Assembly: GCA_937915785.1 (NCBI GenBank)
Contig: CALGGY010000019.1
Coordinates: 1-5,415, forward strand
Source of the DNA: an uncultured Bacteroidales bacterium
GTDB lineage: Bacteria > Bacteroidota > Bacteroidia > Bacteroidales > P3
Direction: 5' to 3'
DNA: 5,415 nt
Below, piece after piece: positions 3,963 through 5,415 of this stretch (positions are counted from its first letter, which is position 1; the number at the start of each line of letters is the position of its first letter). The notes under the pieces were generated by a model that saw nothing but the letters and a program-made list of their open reading frames with translations, was not told the DNA's origin and did not search any database. The position numbers were made by a program, and so were the translations under genes.

Positions 3963-4136
3963 TCAGAACTCCGGCGCGTTGTTGTAAATTTTTTCGTTGA
4001 GTAGCGGGTCGTAGTGCGAGGTGTAAATATCCTGCATGGCAAGGCTCGAGTGGTCGGCGTGGTGCTGCACCGTGAGCTGGTCAACCCCTGCGTGGAGCAG
4101 GTCGGTGAGGCCGGTGTCGCGCAGGCTGTACAGCTA
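3963..4136 (-). other. In-frame C-terminal continuation of the tyrosine recombinase, after a TAG
   Basis: Directly after TAG (4136-4134) the same frame continues for 56 codons to a TGA at 3965-3963. It reads LYSLRDTGLTDLLHAG, then DQLTVQHHADHSSLAMQ and DIYTSHYDP. This holds the second catalytic Arg (R333), the motif His (H356, ADHSS in place of LGHSS) and the expected nucleophile (Y365 or nearby). The conserved alignment and open frame show that this was, or still is, part of the enzyme. One C-to-T change would turn CAG (Gln) into this TAG. Complete product with read-through: 384 codons, 3963-5117. Confidence 0.85.
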
Positions 4137-5117
4137 CATCTCGTCGGGCAGTCCCAAGTTTTTTCGCATGGCATCCCACTTTTTGCGAAAATAGGAGAAT
4201 GCCACATGTGTTTCGCCGGGCAACATCTGTGTGCCTGGCCCGAAAAGATACTGTGTCGGGGAATTTGTGTCAACGAACTGCCGCAGGTACCGGCACATGT
4301 CGGCTGTGATGGTGGCGCAACGTTCGCGCTTGTTTTTGGCCACTTCGGGCGGTATGGTGATGCAATGGCGGTCGAGGTCGATGTCGCGCATACGTATCTG
4401 CGCCGCCTCTATCGGCCGCACGGCGGAGTTGTACACCAGCCTGCACACAAGCAGCATCTGCGGGCATTCGGTTTCGAAATAGCGTGCTATCTGGCAGCGT
4501 GTTTCTTTGCTGATGAGTATGCGTTTTTTTGGCGGTTTGGGAAGAGGCTTTATTCCGGCAAAAGGGTTTTCGCGACAATAGCAGTGGTCGAGCGACCATT
4601 GGAAAAAACTGCGCAGTATTTTCACAGTGTTGTTATAGCTGCGGTTTGAGTTGCCCTTTTCCATTATAAAATCCATGTAATACACGGCATCGTTGCGGAG
4701 AAACGTTCCGCTTCGCTTTTTGGCTCGGCCTGTGTCCTCGCACCAGCGCACAAACATGTTTGTAATGCTCCGGTAGTCGCGCAGGGTGGTGTCGCGGCAA
4801 CCTTCGCGTTGCTTGGCGGCGAGAAATTTCTCCTGCAGCTGTGCAATAGGGGTGTACAGTCGGCCTTCGTCGGTCTCGTGGAGCGGGCTCCAGCCGCCGG
4901 CCAGCTTACGGTTTATCTCATCCGCTATTTTTTGTGCCGCCAGCAGCCTGAGGTGCTTGGTGGGGTAATTTTTCACAGCACGGGTGAGACGCACCCGCTT
5001 GCGCACCATTTTGTCGGTGAGCAGGTCAATCACATAATATTCGGCAAAAATGCCCATGGCCTTTGACTGGTGGACCACAGCGGGGATGAAAGTTTGTATT
5101 TTTGGGGCTTGATACAT
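4134..5117 (-). CDS. Tyrosine recombinase/phage integrase, interrupted by TAG before the catalytic C-terminus
   Basis: A 327-aa product as written. Residues 1-85 look like an arm-binding/N-terminal domain of Bacteroidetes integrases. Residues 86-185 form a SAM-like core-binding domain (TTLRDYRSITNMFVRWCE; SYNNTVKILRSFFQWSLD). Residues 200-327 begin the catalytic domain, with the first Arg in LVYNSAVRPIEAAQIR (R234) and the beta-hairpin Lys near PPEVAKNKRE (K261/K263). The remaining catalytic residues lie after the stop, so the 327-aa form should not cut DNA. The enzyme would integrate and excise the element at the neighbouring tRNA-Thr. ATG 5117 is 126 bases from the tRNA 3' end. Either it is a recently inactivated gene or TAG is read through; the frame has no other lesion. 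Confidence 0.9.
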   Translation of the reverse strand: MYQAPKIQTFIPAVVHQSKAMGIFAEYYVIDLLTDKMVRKRVRLTRAVKNYPTKHLRLLAAQKIADEINRKLAGGWSPLHETDEGRLYTPIAQLQEKFLAAKQREGCRDTTLRDYRSITNMFVRWCEDTGRAKKRSGTFLRNDAVYYMDFIMEKGNSNRSYNNTVKILRSFFQWSLDHCYCRENPFAGIKPLPKPPKKRILISKETRCQIARYFETECPQMLLVCRLVYNSAVRPIEAAQIRMRDIDLDRHCITIPPEVAKNKRERCATITADMCRYLRQFVDTNSPTQYLFGPGTQMLPGETHVAFSYFRKKWDAMRKNLGLPDEM

Positions 5118-5126
5118 TTTTTTTTC

Positions 5127-5199
5127 TTTGGCACACGCTTTGCGGCCAAGGAAAAAGGACGGTTTGAAAAATATTTGTTGCGGTCAGATTTTGGCACAC
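5127..5199. repeat. Direct repeat TTTGGCACAC upstream of the integrase
   Basis: The decamer TTTGGCACAC occurs at 5127-5136 and 5190-5199, 63 bp (six helical turns) apart, between the integrase start and the tRNA. The spacing suits arm-type integrase sites or an operator. No full promoter consensus is visible here for the integrase. Confidence 0.4.
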
Positions 5200-5232
5200 T
5201 TTTTTTTATATTTTCGTCATAAACACCTGACT

Positions 5233-5349
<117 letters not shown>

Positions 5350-5361
5350 TCCTTTCGGATG

Positions 5362-5415
5362 TCGGGGTGAGAAGACTCGAACTTCCGGCCTCCACGTCCC
5401 GAACGTGGCGCGCTA
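5362..5415 (-). tRNA. tRNA-Pro(CGG), partial (5' end outside the window)
   Basis: From the window edge inward: the 3' part of the D arm, anticodon stem CCACG/CGTGG with loop TTCGGGA (anticodon CGG, reading CCG), a T arm with TTCGAGT, and the 3' acceptor strand CACCCCG with discriminator A at 5362. No CCA is encoded. The first 20 or so bases, including the 5' acceptor strand, are missing. It lies 45 bases upstream of tRNA-Thr on the same strand and was probably transcribed with it. Confidence 0.93.

Noticed and set aside
4014..4649. Plus-strand ORF of 211 aa opposite the integrase
   Set aside because: The minus strand clearly encodes a tyrosine recombinase here; this is a shadow.
187..5197. 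TTGGCAC shared by both small RNAs and by the two repeats upstream of the integrase
   Set aside because: A 7-base motif also found in coding DNA near 3037; too short to claim common regulation.

Overview
The window looks like the integrase-side end of a small integrated element, probably a prophage, in a Bacteroidales-type chromosome. Promoters of the Bacteroidetes kind (TTTG, 20 bases, TAnnTTTG) support the host group, as do A-rich gene leaders without Shine-Dalgarno sequences and an integrase with a YSLRDTG-type box. The right edge is host DNA: a complete tRNA-Thr(CGT) and most of a tRNA-Pro(CGG), both on the minus strand. A tyrosine recombinase gene faces away from the tRNA-Thr 3' end, the usual position of a tRNA-targeting integrase. 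The other end of the element is outside the window.

Every protein gene is on the minus strand, so the order of transcription is right to left. It runs: tyrosine recombinase, interrupted by an in-frame TAG just before its last catalytic residues; a gene-free, AT-rich, repeat-dense region at 3507-3962; a 60-aa basic protein closely coupled to a putative BECR-fold nuclease; a 61-aa membrane protein or lipoprotein; a 217-aa beta-rich protein that may be a virion protein; a strong terminator; an 84-aa single-span membrane protein; an HEMGH metallopeptidase that reads without a stop into an 83-aa single-span membrane protein; a second putative BECR-like protein; and a very small ORF. Several single-span membrane proteins next to a mid-sized beta-rich protein suggest a tailless or membrane-containing phage. 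That is inference, because no packaging ATPase or replication gene is in view.

The most unusual feature is a module that occurs twice in full on the plus strand, against the direction of all genes. A conserved promoter is followed by a 60-65-base RNA whose two ends pair, and then by a T-run that overlaps the stop codon of the convergent nuclease-like gene. A third, decayed version may lie at 701-831. This suggests small RNAs paired with nuclease-like proteins, as a toxin and RNA-antitoxin pair, a moron-like cargo unit, or a structural or packaging RNA. Other structures are an eight-copy TTACTAC array, a 17-bp repeat with copies 60 bp apart, and a 34-bp hairpin repeat in front of two membrane-protein genes.
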